DNA of 64,000 bases from JAJEBT01 sp965214975 (GCA_965214975.1 OZ244055.1:3100001-3164000), one strand, 5' to 3'; positions 39,001 to 47,863 are shown, numbered from the stretch's first letter. Numbers and translations are program-made. The notes: generated by a model from the sequence alone, not told the origin.

Positions 39001-40191
39001 CCCGACGGCCGCGACCTGCGGGGGCGGACGGCGTTCGCGCTGTCGCCCGGCGGGGACGGCGGCGCCGCGGGCGGCCTCACCCTGTGGGGCCGCGGCACGT
39101 TCACCGCGATCGACAGCGGCGGGCTGGACGAGGACGACGACCGGATCGGCGCGTTCTCGAGCGAGGGCGGGATCTTCGCCGCGCATCTCGGTCTCGACCG
39201 CCGCTTCCGGGACGACCTGCTTGCCGGGGTCGCGGTGAGCCGCACGGTCGGCGACGTCGACTACGCCTTCGGCGGCGGCGACGGCGGCGGCGCCGTGGAG
39301 ACGACCCTGACGAGCGCGCACCCCTACGTGCACTGGATGTCGCCGACGGGTCTCGGCGTCTGGGGGACGGCCGGCTACGGCAGGGGCTCGACGGAGATCG
39401 CGGACCGGGACGGCCTGGTCGGGACCGACGTCGAGATGACCGCGGTCGCCGCCGGGGTCCGGGACGACCTCGCCTCGGTCGGCGGGATCGGTCTCGCGGT
39501 GAAGGCCGACGCGTTCCACGCCGTGGTGTCGGCGGACGGCGTGGAGGACGAGCTGCTGGAGGTCGACGCCGCGGCGTCCCGGGTGCGCCTGGCCCTCGAG
39601 GGCGGTTCCCGCCGCGCGCTCGCGGGCGGCGGCGAGCTCGCCGGCAGCTTCGAGCTCGGCGCGCGTCTCGACGACGGGGACGCCGAGCGGGGCGCGGGCG
39701 CCGACCTCGCGCTGGGCTTCGACTACGTCCTGCCGCATGCCGGTCTCGAGGTGCGGGGCCGCGGCAGCGCGCTTCTGGCCCACGAGGAGAGCGGCTTCCG
39801 GGAATGGGGTCTCGGCCTCGGGCTGGACTGGGATCCGGGGGTCCGGGGCCGCGGCCTGCGGCTCCGGCTCGCGCCGTCCTGGGGCGCGCCGGCGCGCGGC
39901 GTCGCCGAGGCGATGTGGAACGCCGACCCCGGCGCCGCGGGCCGCGGCGGCGCCGGCGGCGACGGCGCGTCCCTCGACGCCCGCCTGGGCTACGGGTGGG
40001 GCGTGCTCCGGGACCGCGCCGTGACGACGGCGTTCGGCGAGCTGGGCCGGTCCGGGGACGGCGACCGTCTCCGCCTCGGCGTGGAGTTCCGGCTGCGCGG
40101 GACCGCGGGACCGGGCCTCGAGCTCTACGGCGAGCGGCGCGGGAACCGGCCGGACGGCCTGGTCGCGCTCAAGGGCGGCTTCGCCTTCTGA
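33016..40191 (+). CDS. Giant Calx-beta repeat autotransporter/adhesin, probably phase-variable
   Basis: A 2,391-residue surface protein. The ATG at 33016 has GGAG eight bases upstream; an ATG at 33067 is an alternative. Residues 25-53 form an Arg-rich signal peptide (RTASLLLALGCLAPPPLAAQ) whose Pro codons are a 12-C tract. Residues about 58-215 look like a choice-of-anchor domain (QTWYWVVAEHS). Then come three divergent Calx-beta-like repeats (from about 225), about ten clear ones of 113-115 residues (from about 547; SPRVDEGDSGT ... TIADDDE) and one or two decayed ones. From about 2020 to the end is an autotransporter-type barrel (LWGRGTF ... GGFAF) ending in Phe. The Asp-rich repeats should bind calcium. 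Likely an adhesin; ligand unknown. The gene is single, downstream of a transposase. Confidence 0.88.
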   Translation: MHVPHAGPRVSPVPFARMPGTFSGRRRNRRGTAVRTASLLLALGCLAPPPLAAQTADPILVSNQTKTVRNNPYVGTSSYAQQFRTGSASGVYAVSDVILTFSAAAKSGTTTVTVRSDSAGKPADAALATMTLDSAGSGNIAFTPSSPVRLDPQTWYWVVAEHSTTGTSGPRWARVLISDGLDADSAAGWKIDRTYQEKRTGGWTVPQDMSQAMKIRLRGTVIPAVTVAAGAGVTEGTAASFTLTRGGSTTDALEVGVTVSETGDMVAAGDEGAKTATFAAGSATATVTVPTQADSAPEPDSTVTVAVAAGDGYVAGTPSEAGVTVSDDDDPLVTVASGGNVTEGGVARFNLSRTGSTAAALEVRVTVSETGDMVASGDEGTKTVRFSRNSSVFQLAVGTQADSTDEPDSTVTVTVVDGSGYDPGTPSEADIVVSDDDVPVVTIASDGDVTEGAPASFTLTRDGYLAVALAVEVTVSETGKMVAPGDEGTRTVTFDANSATAAVEVPTADDAVDEDNSTVTVAVVDGGDHDPGSPSEADVAVSDNDQASLAIDSPRVDEGDSGTADLVFTVTLDPVSDRRVTVGYADSGGGTAISGTDHEAVAGGTLTFAPGESTKTVTVAVTGDDAFEDNETVVIRLSGATGGATIGTAEGTGTIDDDEVPGFSINSPSVVEGDTGTASLVFTVTLEPEWDSEVSVWYADFEAGSATRGTDYRSVSSAELTFAPGETRKSVTVRVNGDGIDELDETVEIGLGTPTGGAEILKGTGVGTIRDDDEATLAIDSPRAEEGDAGETSTLTFTVTLDPVSDRQVTVDWADSGGGTATSGEDHEAVAGGTLTFAPGETEKTVAVTVTGDDVGEGNETVEIRLSGATGGAALGTATGTGTIVDNDVPQFSIDSPRVDEGDSGTSDLVFTVTLDPVSDSEVTVAWADSGGGTATSGADHAAVAGGTLTFAAGDSTRTVTVRVNGDGIDELDETVVIALSGATGGADIATPTGTGTIADDDEAALAINSPRVAEGDSGTSDLVFTVTLDPVSDRRVTVGYADSGTGTAASGADHAAVAGGTLTFEPGDSERTVTVKVMGDRIDEEDETVEIALSGATGGATVATATGTGTIADDDIPSLAIDSPRVDETDAGETSTLTFTVTLDPVSRQPVTVDWADSGGGTATSGTDHEAVAGGTLTFAPGESAKTVTVKVTGDDAVEGNETVVIALSNPTGGATVGTATGTGTIVDDEAPELAIDSPRVSEGDSGTSDLVFTVTLTPAWDRRVTVDWADSGGGTATSGDDHEAVAGGTLAFDPGDTAKTVTVAVNGDGIDEEDETVEIALSNPTGGATIGTATGTGTIADDEEAALSIDSPEVAEGDSGTSDLVFAVTLDPVSDRRVTVAWADSGGGTAASGEDYEAVAGGTLAFAPGESGKTVTVAARGDGIDENDETVEIALSGATGGATIGTGTGTGTIRDDDEAALSIDSPEVAEGDSGTTDLAFAVTLAPASDREVVVDYTVGGTAEAGRDHDAPEAGSVAFAPGETRQTVTVPVKGDGVFELDETVVVTLSDPTGGALLRRHRGTGTIRNDDARGTSGPAVWVGSTSVVEGDEGPAELRFPVTLSEAADGPVSVDYTVTGAAEVRLAERDMRATTGTLAFAPGETAKTIVATVEGDREAESDGLVVVTLDSVTSAAGYEIGTGRGLGTVRDDDRRLSVEAADEAGTVTFTVALEPPTGPGDDLVTVDHETVVDGGSAVSGLLTFQHGETRRTVEIEVGAAAEVAALELTGSANVLLPEPRRTEHWLGARPVLSVAAPGPGSVKRPAVGETATVAFTVGLDRPWPAREPLEVGYVKAARDGEGEREESGTLAFAPGERGKTVEVEVGGETEAATVRLSGVDAARVSGDRDGWEARYDLGAGRGERRALALKYVLAATGRTVAANVVELVWERAGSHRSGDAGSHATVGGRPLTSGALASGGLAGLLGVGGVSGDAGGAERRHGPGAGSADASRRLALPDGRDLRGRTAFALSPGGDGGAAGGLTLWGRGTFTAIDSGGLDEDDDRIGAFSSEGGIFAAHLGLDRRFRDDLLAGVAVSRTVGDVDYAFGGGDGGGAVETTLTSAHPYVHWMSPTGLGVWGTAGYGRGSTEIADRDGLVGTDVEMTAVAAGVRDDLASVGGIGLAVKADAFHAVVSADGVEDELLEVDAAASRVRLALEGGSRRALAGGGELAGSFELGARLDDGDAERGAGADLALGFDYVLPHAGLEVRGRGSALLAHEESGFREWGLGLGLDWDPGVRGRGLRLRLAPSWGAPARGVAEAMWNADPGAAGRGGAGGDGASLDARLGYGWGVLRDRAVTTAFGELGRSGDGDRLRLGVEFRLRGTAGPGLELYGERRGNRPDGLVALKGGFAF
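33155..33166 (+). repeat. Poly-C tract (12) inside the signal-peptide codons
   Basis: Twelve consecutive C encode the Pro run at residues 47-51 of the surface protein. Gain or loss of one or two C would shift frame before the mature protein, giving ON/OFF expression; twelve is the in-frame length here. Confidence 0.85.
34654..37735 (+). repeat. Tandem Calx-beta coding repeats (about 340-bp unit)
   Basis: Nine consecutive units begin near 34654, 34999, 35341, 35688, 36028, 36370, 36716, 37054 and 37396. Units share long identical stretches at the DNA level, so the array could expand or shrink by recombination. Less similar units flank it on both sides. Confidence 0.85.
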
Positions 40192-40741
40192 GGCCCGCGC
40201 CCCGGAACGCTCCCGGCCCGAACGGCACCGCGGGCTCCGAGGGCACCGCTTCGGAAGCGCCGCCAGCCGTTGCGGTGCGGACGGACCGCGTCATGTTCGG
40301 TCATGGCGCGCTTCCGCCGTGTCCGGGGCATCCTGCCGAAAACGCCGGCCCGGATCTTCGGGGGTTCGGGTGTCGACCCTTTCAACAGAAGACCGAAGGC
40401 GCGGAACCTGGAGCGGATGTCTTCCGGTTCGTCCCTTCGCCGCCCTTCGCGGCTCTTCCGCTTCGGTTTCCCCTCTTCCCGGGTGGCGCATCGTCCGGCC
40501 GCCCCCCTTGCGCGCGTCGCTTGCCGGCGTCATCGGCGCTTGTTCGGGCGGTGCCGCGACTTCCGCGGCACGGGTTCCCGGGACGCCCCCGAACACGACC
40601 CGGAGCCATCCGAACGGCCGGCCTGGCGCGCGGTTCCGCTCTTCGCTTGCCCCCGGCCGGTCCCGCGGCCGTCACGGCCGCGCTTGCCGCGTCCGGCGCG
40701 TTGCGCGACAATGCGCACTTCCGGAGAGAAAGGATTCCGCC
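40192..40741. other. Intergenic gap upstream of the thiolase gene
   Basis: 550 bases with no credible gene. A short fragment (40407-40420) matches the core of the dispersed intergenic repeat in inverted orientation. No clear terminator follows the surface-protein gene. Confidence 0.4.
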
Positions 40742-41939
<1,198 letters not shown>

Positions 41940-41947
<8 letters not shown>

Positions 41948-42839
41948 GAGCGTTCCGGCGATCGAGGTTCCGCCCGCGCTCGCCGCCTCCGTCGGCGTCC
42001 GGTCCTTCGTCGAGGACGTGGTCGCGCCCGCGCCGGTGGCGGCGCTGATGGCGGCCTTCGGGCGTGGCGGCGGTGACCCGTCCGCCGGTGCGCCGGTCCC
42101 GCCCATGTGGCACGGCCTGTTCTGCGTCGCCAAGGTTCCGCCGTCGCGCATGGGAAGCGACGGCCTCCCCAGGGGAACCGGCCTGCCGCCGGAGGCTCCG
42201 GAATTCCCCGACCGGCTGTTCGGCGGCGCGCGCTGCCGCTTCCTGCGCCCGCTGAGAATCGGCGACGGGGTCCGCAAGGAGTCCGAGGTCGCCGCGTTCA
42301 AGGCCAAGGCGGGCCGCAGCGGCGCCTTTCTTCTCGCGCGCGTCCGGCACGCGTTCCGCGCCGCGGGCGAACTCGCCGTGGTCGAGGAGAACGACATTCT
42401 TCTGCGTCCCGCGGGCGCCGCGTCCGCGGGGTCCGCGGCGCACGCCGCGCCGGCCCCCCTGCCCGCCGCGCCGTGGTCGCGAACCGTCACCCCCGATCCG
42501 GTGCTGATGTTCCGCCACTCGGCGGTGACCTTCAACAGTCACCGCATCCATTACGACCGCGACTTCGCGCGGGCGCGCGGCTATCCCGGACTGGTCGTGC
42601 AGGGCGCGCTGATCGCGCGGCTGATGCTGGAGATGGTGCGGGACGAGCGGCCGGATTTCGAGGTCGGGGAGTTCTCCTACCGGTCGGGCCGCCCGATCCA
42701 CGACGACGGCGACTTCACGCTGCACGGCACGCCGTCGGAGGACGGCGCGCGCGTGGCGCTCGCGGCCTTCGACCATGCGGGCAATCGCGGCACGACCGCG
42801 GAGGCCGTTGCCGTCAGCGCGCCGAGAAGCCCGGATTGA
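41940..42839 (+). CDS. MaoC/hotdog-fold acyl-CoA hydratase (mesaconyl-C4-CoA hydratase-like)
   Basis: A 299-residue double-hotdog protein. The C-terminal half carries the hydratase-2 type motif FNSHRIHYDRDFARA followed by YPGLVVQGAL; the N-terminal half (LFGGARCRFLRPLRIGD) is a second, divergent hotdog. This arrangement is that of mesaconyl-C4-CoA hydratases and relatives hydrating enoyl-CoA. The GTG at 41940 overlaps the thiolase stop by eight bases, indicating coupling. Its 3' end overlaps the convergent VOC gene by 26 bases. Confidence 0.82.
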
Positions 42840-43182
42840 AGATCAGCCCCACGGTGTTGCCCCAGGGGTCGGCCACGGACGCCACCACGATGTCGCCGCC
42901 GACGTTGACGGGCGCCTCGCGGAGTTCGGCGCCGAGCGCGACGAGGCGCTCGACCGCCGCGGGGACGTTCTCGACGCCCCAGTAGGCCGTCACGTTCGCG
43001 GGCTCGCGCCGCGCCGCCTCCGCGTCCCGCATCAGGCCGAGTTCGTAGCCGGCGACATCGAAGCCGGCGTAGTTCCCGTCGTTGAAATACGGCTCCGCGT
43101 CGAAGGCCTCCGCGTACCACCGGAGCGCGTCGTCGAAATCGCGGACCCTGTGGACAACGGTCCTGAGACCGAGGATCCTCAT
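42814..43182 (-). CDS. VOC (glyoxalase/bleomycin-resistance) family protein
   Basis: A 122-residue vicinal-oxygen-chelate protein with one pair of beta-alpha-beta-beta-beta units. The start MRILGLRTVVHRVRDFDDAL has the usual first metal-ligand position (His), and VASVADPWGNTVGLIFNP is the typical C-terminal strand pair. Such proteins are dioxygenases, isomerases or resistance proteins; which one cannot be told. Its start overlaps the stop of the adenosyltransferase gene as ATGA, so it is co-translated with it. Its 3' end overlaps the MaoC-like gene on the other strand. Confidence 0.82.
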   Translation of the reverse strand: MRILGLRTVVHRVRDFDDALRWYAEAFDAEPYFNDGNYAGFDVAGYELGLMRDAEAARREPANVTAYWGVENVPAAVERLVALGAELREAPVNVGGDIVVASVADPWGNTVGLIFNPGFSAR

Positions 43183-43772
43183 CGGCTCCCCTCGCCGGGC
43201 GGCGCCCTCCCGCCGTCCCGGTTGGCGCCGGGCTGCCACAGCACGTCCGCCCGGCCGCCGTCGTTGGCGGCGCGGGCCATCACGAAGAGCAGGTCCGACA
43301 GTCGGTTGAGAAAGGCGATCGCCTGCGGGTTGACCGTCTCGTCCGCGGCCAGCGCGCACACCGAACGCTCCGCCCGGCGGCACACGGTGCAGGCGAAGTG
43401 GAGCGCGGCCGCGAACTCGCCGCCGCCGCGCAGAACGAACGAGTCCAGCGGGGCGAGTTCCTCAGCGACGGCGTCGGTCTCGCGCTCGAGGCGCGCCACC
43501 TGGTCCGCCTGCACGCGCAGCTTTCCGTCATCCGCGCCCGGCCGCGAGATGTCGGCGCCGAGATCGAAGAGATCGTTCTGGATGCGCGACAGCATGGCGT
43601 CCGCCTCGGGCGGCGCGTCGCGGCAACGCGCGATCCCGACCGCGGCGCCGGCCTCGTCGACGTCGCCCTGGGCGGCGATGCGGAGCGAGGCCTTGGAGAC
43701 GCGGCTGCCGTCGCCGAGCGACGTCGTCCCGCCGTCGCCGCCGCCGGTCCGGATCCTGTCAAGCCGCACCAT
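43179..43772 (-). CDS. Cob(I)yrinic acid a,c-diamide adenosyltransferase, PduO type
   Basis: A 197-residue trimeric adenosyltransferase that attaches the 5'-deoxyadenosyl group to cob(I)alamin. The N-terminal P-loop-like TGGGDGGTTSLGDGSRVSK, the active-site FVLRGGGEFAAALHFACTVCRRAER and the C-terminal NRLSDLLFVMARAAN define the PduO family. It is unlinked to the cobalamin synthesis genes at 21.5-25.6 kb but fits the same pathway. It is transcribed with the VOC gene, divergently from the MarR regulator. Confidence 0.94.
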   Translation of the reverse strand: MVRLDRIRTGGGDGGTTSLGDGSRVSKASLRIAAQGDVDEAGAAVGIARCRDAPPEADAMLSRIQNDLFDLGADISRPGADDGKLRVQADQVARLERETDAVAEELAPLDSFVLRGGGEFAAALHFACTVCRRAERSVCALAADETVNPQAIAFLNRLSDLLFVMARAANDGGRADVLWQPGANRDGGRAPPGEGSR

Positions 43773-43879
43773 CGCCCCTCCCCCCGAAGCGCGGCCATCG
43801 TAGCCTCTCCGCCGGAACGGGGCCAGCGCCCGGCGCGAACGCCTTGCCGATTCGCGCCTGCGGGTGTAGCAGCACGTTC

Positions 43880-44350
43880 ATGATGACCGATCCGACCGGC
43901 CGCGCGCCCGTCCACACCCGGGTTGCGTGGCATTGCACGTGTTTCAATCTGCGCCGCGCGGCGCGCGCGGTCACCCGCATCTACGACGACGAGCTGGAGG
44001 AGAGCGGACTGAAGGCCACGCAGTTCACCATGCTCGGCGCCACCGCCCTCATGGGTCCCGCTCCGGTCACGCGGCTCGCCGAAAGCCTTGCCGTCGACCG
44101 CACGACGCTGACGAGGACGCTCAGGGGGCTCACCGACCGCGGGCTGCTCGAGATTTCCGCCGGGGACGACCGTCGCGAGCGGGTCGTTTCCATCACCGAG
44201 GCGGGTGCCGCAACGCTCGACGCCGCCACGCCGGCCTGGCGCAGGGCCCAGAACCGCGTCGTCGAAAGCCTCGGCGAGGAGCGCTGGCGCCGCCTCGTCG
44301 CGGACATGGGCGACCTCGCGGCTCTCGCGTCCGACCCGCCGGGCGCGTAG
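43880..44350 (+). CDS. MarR family transcriptional regulator
   Basis: A 156-residue winged-helix repressor. The domain runs from RVAWHCTCFNLRRAARAVTR through the recognition helix region TRLAESLAVDRTTLTRTLRGL to the wing GDDRRERVVSITEAG. Cysteines in WHCTC near the N-terminus could sense oxidants, as in some MarR proteins; that is inference. The start is one of two adjacent ATGs (43880 or 43883) without a strong ribosome site. It diverges from the adenosyltransferase operon and precedes the AEC permease genes, either of which it may control. Confidence 0.88.
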   Translation: MMTDPTGRAPVHTRVAWHCTCFNLRRAARAVTRIYDDELEESGLKATQFTMLGATALMGPAPVTRLAESLAVDRTTLTRTLRGLTDRGLLEISAGDDRRERVVSITEAGAATLDAATPAWRRAQNRVVESLGEERWRRLVADMGDLAALASDPPGA

Positions 44351-44463
44351 CCGTCGCCGGCGGGCGGGGTTCCGCGCCGGCAGGCCCGTCCCCGGGGTCG
44401 CGGACCGGACACGGCCCGCCTGCCCGGATCCGGCGGGACGGCCCCGCCGGAAAGGAGGCGCAG

Positions 44464-44544
44464 ATGACCGGGGACGTCGCGAGCCGACGCGCTTTCGCCG
44501 AACGGATCCCCGCCGCCGGCCGCCGGGCCGCGGCACCGGGGTGA
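44464..44544 (+). CDS. Possible 26-residue leader peptide upstream of the AEC permease gene
   Basis: The ATG at 44464 is preceded by a full AAAGGAGG five bases away, much stronger than most sites in the window. The frame gives a short, basic, Ala/Arg-rich peptide ending eight bases before the GTG of the permease gene. No family resemblance; it could be a translational-coupling leader or simply chance. Confidence 0.3.
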   Translation: MTGDVASRRAFAERIPAAGRRAAAPG

Positions 44545-44551
44545 GGGCGAC

Positions 44552-45427
44552 GTGACCGGCCAGATCCTCTCGGTCGTGGCGCCGGTGTTCCTCTGCGCCG
44601 CCATCGGGTTCGTCTGGGCGCGCGCCGGGCGTCCTTTCGACACCCGAATGATCGGCGCGCTGGCGCTCAATCTCGGCATGCCGTGCCTGGTGTTCTCCAC
44701 GCTCTCCGGCCTCGAGGTCGATCCCCTGGCGGTGGGCGTCATCGCCGCAGGCTACGCCCTCGCTCTTGCCGTCTTTCTGGTCGTGGGGCTCGGCATCGTC
44801 AGCGTGATGAGGCTGCCGGTCAACACGTTCCTGCCCGCCTTCACCTCCGCCAACACCGGCAACATGGGGCTGCCGCTCTGTCTCTTCGCGTTCGGCCAGG
44901 AGGGCCTCGCGCTCTCCATCGGGGTCTTCGTCCTCTCGTCGCTCTTCAGTTTCACCGTCGGCTGGAGCCTCTACGCCGGACGGCTGGCCGCCGACGTCCT
45001 CTACAACAATCCGCTGATCTACGCGGTCGCCTGCGCGCTGCCTTTCCTGCTGACCGACACCCGGCCGCCGGAGTGGCTTGCCAACACGACGGACCTTGCC
45101 GGTTCGATGGCGATTCCGCTGATGCTGGTTTCGCTCGGCGTCGCGATCGCGGGCATGCGCGCGCAGCGCGCGCTCCGCATCGCCGTCATCGCGGCGATCA
45201 AGCTGTCCGTCGGCTTTCTCGTGGGCCTCGGGCTCGCGCACGCGCTCGGCCTCGAGGGAGCCGCCCGCGGCGTCCTGATCATCGGATGCTCGATGCCGAT
45301 CGCGGTCCACACGTTCATGTTCGCCCAGCGCTTCGACCGCAGCCCCGACGACACCGCCGGGCTGATTCTCGTCACGACGGCGATTTCCCTGGCGACGCTG
45401 CCGCTGCTCATGCTGGCGGTGCTGTGA
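44552..45427 (+). CDS. AEC (auxin efflux carrier) family permease
   Basis: A 291-residue integral membrane protein with about ten predicted hydrophobic segments in the two five-helix halves of the AEC/malonate-type carrier family. The conserved LGMPCLVFSTL in the first half and TSANTGNMGLPL with its unwound helix are visible. Substrate probably an organic acid or similar anion; not determinable. The GTG start at 44552 has GAGGG upstream. A paralogue follows 28 bases downstream, so the two are an operon and may form a pair. Confidence 0.85.
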   Translation: MTGQILSVVAPVFLCAAIGFVWARAGRPFDTRMIGALALNLGMPCLVFSTLSGLEVDPLAVGVIAAGYALALAVFLVVGLGIVSVMRLPVNTFLPAFTSANTGNMGLPLCLFAFGQEGLALSIGVFVLSSLFSFTVGWSLYAGRLAADVLYNNPLIYAVACALPFLLTDTRPPEWLANTTDLAGSMAIPLMLVSLGVAIAGMRAQRALRIAVIAAIKLSVGFLVGLGLAHALGLEGAARGVLIIGCSMPIAVHTFMFAQRFDRSPDDTAGLILVTTAISLATLPLLMLAVL

Positions 45428-45455
45428 AACGCGGGCGAACCGGGTTGCCGACGCC

Positions 45456-46340
45456 ATGAGCGTGGCCGCGGATCTCGCGGCGATCGTCGCGCCCGTTCTC
45501 CTCTGCGTCGCCGCGGGGGTTCTCTGGGTTCGGCTGCGGGCGCCGTTCGATTCGGCGATGATCACGTCCCTGGTCTACAATGTCGGCGCTCCCTGCCTGA
45601 TTCTCTCGACCTTCGCCAAGGTCGACGTGACGGTCGGCGCGCTGGGCGAGGTCGCGCTCGCCGCCGCGGCCTGCCTCGCCGTGTCCGGCGCCGTCTCCGC
45701 GCTCGTCCTGAAAGCGGCCCGGCTCGACCTGCCGTCCTATCTTCCGGCCCTGATCTTTCCGCTGACGGGCAGCATGGGGCTTCCGGTCTGCTTCTTCGGG
45801 TTCGGCGACAAGGGCCTCGCCTTCGCGATCGTGTACTTCACGCTCAGCGCCGTCGGCACGTTCACCGTCGGCGTCGCGCTCGCCGCGGGGTCGATGTCGT
45901 TCGGGCTGGTCCTGCGCTCGCCGGTCGTCCACGCGGTTGCCGTTGCCGTCGCTCTCAAGATTCTCGGGGTGCCGCTGCCGGGGTGGCTGTTCAACACCGT
46001 CGACCTTCTCGGCGGCATCGTGATCCCGATGCAGCTCGTCGCGCTCGGCGTCTCGCTTCCGGACCTCCGCGTCGGGGCGATGCTGCGCAGCTCCCTTCTG
46101 GGCTGTTTCCGGCTCGTTCTCGGTTTCGCCGCGGGCGTCGGCATCGCGGAGCTCTTCGGGCTCGAGGGCACGGCCCGCGCGGTGGTCGTGATCCAGAGCG
46201 CCATGCCGGTGGCGGTCTCGTCGTATCTGTTCGCGCAGCGCTTCGAACGCAGGCCGGAAGAGGTCGCGGGGATGGTGGTCGTCTCGACCCTCGTGTCGTT
46301 CGCGACCCTGCCCGTTCTGCTATGGTTCCTGCTGTCCTGA
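45456..46340 (+). CDS. AEC family permease (second copy)
   Basis: A 294-residue membrane protein of the same family as the gene before it, with matching landmarks: VGAPCLILSTF in the first half, PLTGSMGLPVCFFGFG in the middle and QSAMPVAVSSYLFAQRF near the end. The two copies are clearly diverged, so the duplication is old. Export or uptake direction and substrate are unknown. It is followed by a rhomboid protease gene after about 90 bases. Confidence 0.85.
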   Translation: MSVAADLAAIVAPVLLCVAAGVLWVRLRAPFDSAMITSLVYNVGAPCLILSTFAKVDVTVGALGEVALAAAACLAVSGAVSALVLKAARLDLPSYLPALIFPLTGSMGLPVCFFGFGDKGLAFAIVYFTLSAVGTFTVGVALAAGSMSFGLVLRSPVVHAVAVAVALKILGVPLPGWLFNTVDLLGGIVIPMQLVALGVSLPDLRVGAMLRSSLLGCFRLVLGFAAGVGIAELFGLEGTARAVVVIQSAMPVAVSSYLFAQRFERRPEEVAGMVVVSTLVSFATLPVLLWFLLS

Positions 46341-46431
46341 CCCCGGTTCTCCCAGACCCCGGTCCTCCCAAGGGAGTCGCCATGTCCGGTTCCGGCCGCG
46401 CCGCGGCCGCGCCAGAAGGCCTGCCGCGGCG

Positions 46432-47043
46432 ATGAACCGCCCTTCCCTGCCTCCTGCCGCGGTCCATGTCCTCGCGGCGCTGGTCGCGGTCCACGCGGTC
46501 CGGACGGTGCTGCCGGCACGCTACGACCTCGCGCTCGTGCAGGTTCTGGCGTTCGCCCCCTTCCGCGGCGGCGCCCTGGATCCGGCCCTGCTCTACGGCG
46601 CCTTCACCTCGGTCTTCGTCCACGCCGGCTGGATGCATCTTCTGGTCAACGGGCTCTGCGCCGCGGTGCTGTCGGCGCAGCTTCACCCGCATCTCGGGGG
46701 CGGCCGCTACCTCGCGTTCTTCACGGCCACCGGGGGGCTCGGCGCCCTCGCCCACGGCGTCGTCAACTGGGGCGGCGAGGTTCTGCTGGTCGGATCCTCC
46801 GGCGCGGTGTTCGGGCTGTTCGGGGCGGGGGCGCATGTCCTGCTCCGCGCCGGCGACGGCCGTTCGCGGCCCCGGCCGCGGGACTATCTCCAGTACGTGC
46901 TGATCATGATGATCGTGAATCTCGGCTACGCCTCGCTCGGCGGCGGGCGCGTGAGCTGGGAAGCGCATGCCGGCGGGTTCTTCGCCGGGCTGGCGCTGTT
47001 CCCGCTGCTGCGCGGGCGTCCGCTTCCGTCGCGGGCGCGGTAG
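46432..47043 (+). CDS. Rhomboid family intramembrane serine protease
   Basis: A 203-residue membrane protein with about six transmembrane segments. The conserved HAGWMHLLVNGL, the catalytic Ser in GSSGAVFGLFGA and the catalytic His in SWEAHAGGFFAGL are all present, so it should be active. Rhomboids cut transmembrane helices of substrate proteins within the inner membrane; the substrate here is unknown. The gene stands alone or at the end of the permease operon and converges on the SDR gene. Confidence 0.9.
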   Translation: MNRPSLPPAAVHVLAALVAVHAVRTVLPARYDLALVQVLAFAPFRGGALDPALLYGAFTSVFVHAGWMHLLVNGLCAAVLSAQLHPHLGGGRYLAFFTATGGLGALAHGVVNWGGEVLLVGSSGAVFGLFGAGAHVLLRAGDGRSRPRPRDYLQYVLIMMIVNLGYASLGGGRVSWEAHAGGFFAGLALFPLLRGRPLPSRAR

Positions 47044-47056
47044 CGCCCGGCGGAGT

Positions 47057-47812
47057 TCAGTGCATCGCCGAGCCGCCGTCGACCACGAGGGTCTGGCCGG
47101 TGATGAAGTCCGACTCCGCCGAGGAGAAGAAGACCACCGTGCCGAGCAGGTCTTCGGGAAGTTCCTCGCGCTTGATCGCCCGCGTCGCGGCGTTGGCGTC
47201 CTTGACCGCCTTCCATTGCGGGTCTCCGACCACCTTCTCGCTCATGGTCAGGCCGGGCGCGATGCAGTTGACGGTGATCCCGTCGTCGCCGACCTCGCGC
47301 GCGAGCGCGCGGGTGAACGCCACCATGGCGCCTTTCGAGCTCACGTAGTGCAGCAGCATCGGCGTGCCCTTGAACACCGTGCCCGACGCGATGTTGACGA
47401 TCTTTCCGTAGCCGTTCTTCTTCATCTCGGTCACGGCCGCCTTGGCGCAGGTGAACACGCCGCGCGTGTTGACCTGCATCACGCGGTCCCATTCGTCCTC
47501 GTCGATCTCCAGAAACGACCGCTGCCGGAGATCGGCGAACAGCGCGGCGTTGGTCACCATGACGTCGAGCTTGCCGAAGGCGCCGACGGTCTCGGCAACC
47601 AGCGCCCGGACCTCCTCGGGCCTGGTGACGTCGCACGCGACGCCGATCGCCTCGCCGCCGGCCTGCCTGATGATGTTGACCGTGTTGGCGGTGTCGATGA
47701 TGTCCGTCACCGCGACGCTCGCCCCTTCGGCGGCCAGCGCCTTGGCGTATTCCGCTCCGATGCCGCGTCCGGATCCGGTCACGATCGCGGCGCGTCCGTC
47801 AAGTCGTCCCAT
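47057..47812 (-). CDS. Short-chain dehydrogenase/reductase (SDR)
   Basis: A 251-residue classical SDR. The cofactor motif is VTGSGRGIG, NAA (TNAALF) lies in the middle, the catalytic Ser is in VNIASGT, and YVSSK holds the Tyr and Lys; the C-terminal FITGQTLVVDGG is typical. An Asp after the second strand (VTDI) favours NAD over NADP. Substrate unknown; an alcohol or 3-oxoacyl group is typical. Transcribed toward the rhomboid gene, after the cytochrome gene on the same strand. Confidence 0.9.
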   Translation of the reverse strand: MGRLDGRAAIVTGSGRGIGAEYAKALAAEGASVAVTDIIDTANTVNIIRQAGGEAIGVACDVTRPEEVRALVAETVGAFGKLDVMVTNAALFADLRQRSFLEIDEDEWDRVMQVNTRGVFTCAKAAVTEMKKNGYGKIVNIASGTVFKGTPMLLHYVSSKGAMVAFTRALAREVGDDGITVNCIAPGLTMSEKVVGDPQWKAVKDANAATRAIKREELPEDLLGTVVFFSSAESDFITGQTLVVDGGSAMH

Positions 47813-47863
47813 GACGCAATTCTCCCATGTTTCGGCCCGTGGGCGCGCAGCGGCGCGCCCCGA

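Noticed and set aside
33502..39783. A 2,093-codon open frame on the minus strand opposite the surface-protein gene
   Set aside because: It is Arg/Gly/Asp-rich repetitive sequence that mirrors the Calx-beta codons; the plus frame has a signal peptide, recognisable domains and a barrel. It is a GC-driven shadow.
40125..40385. Short minus-strand frame after the surface-protein gene
   Set aside because: No ribosome site, no family resemblance and a composition like other shadows.
44351..44463. Another copy of the dispersed repeat after the MarR gene
   Set aside because: Only short GC-rich words such as GGATCCGGC are shared; order and spacing do not match the three accepted copies.
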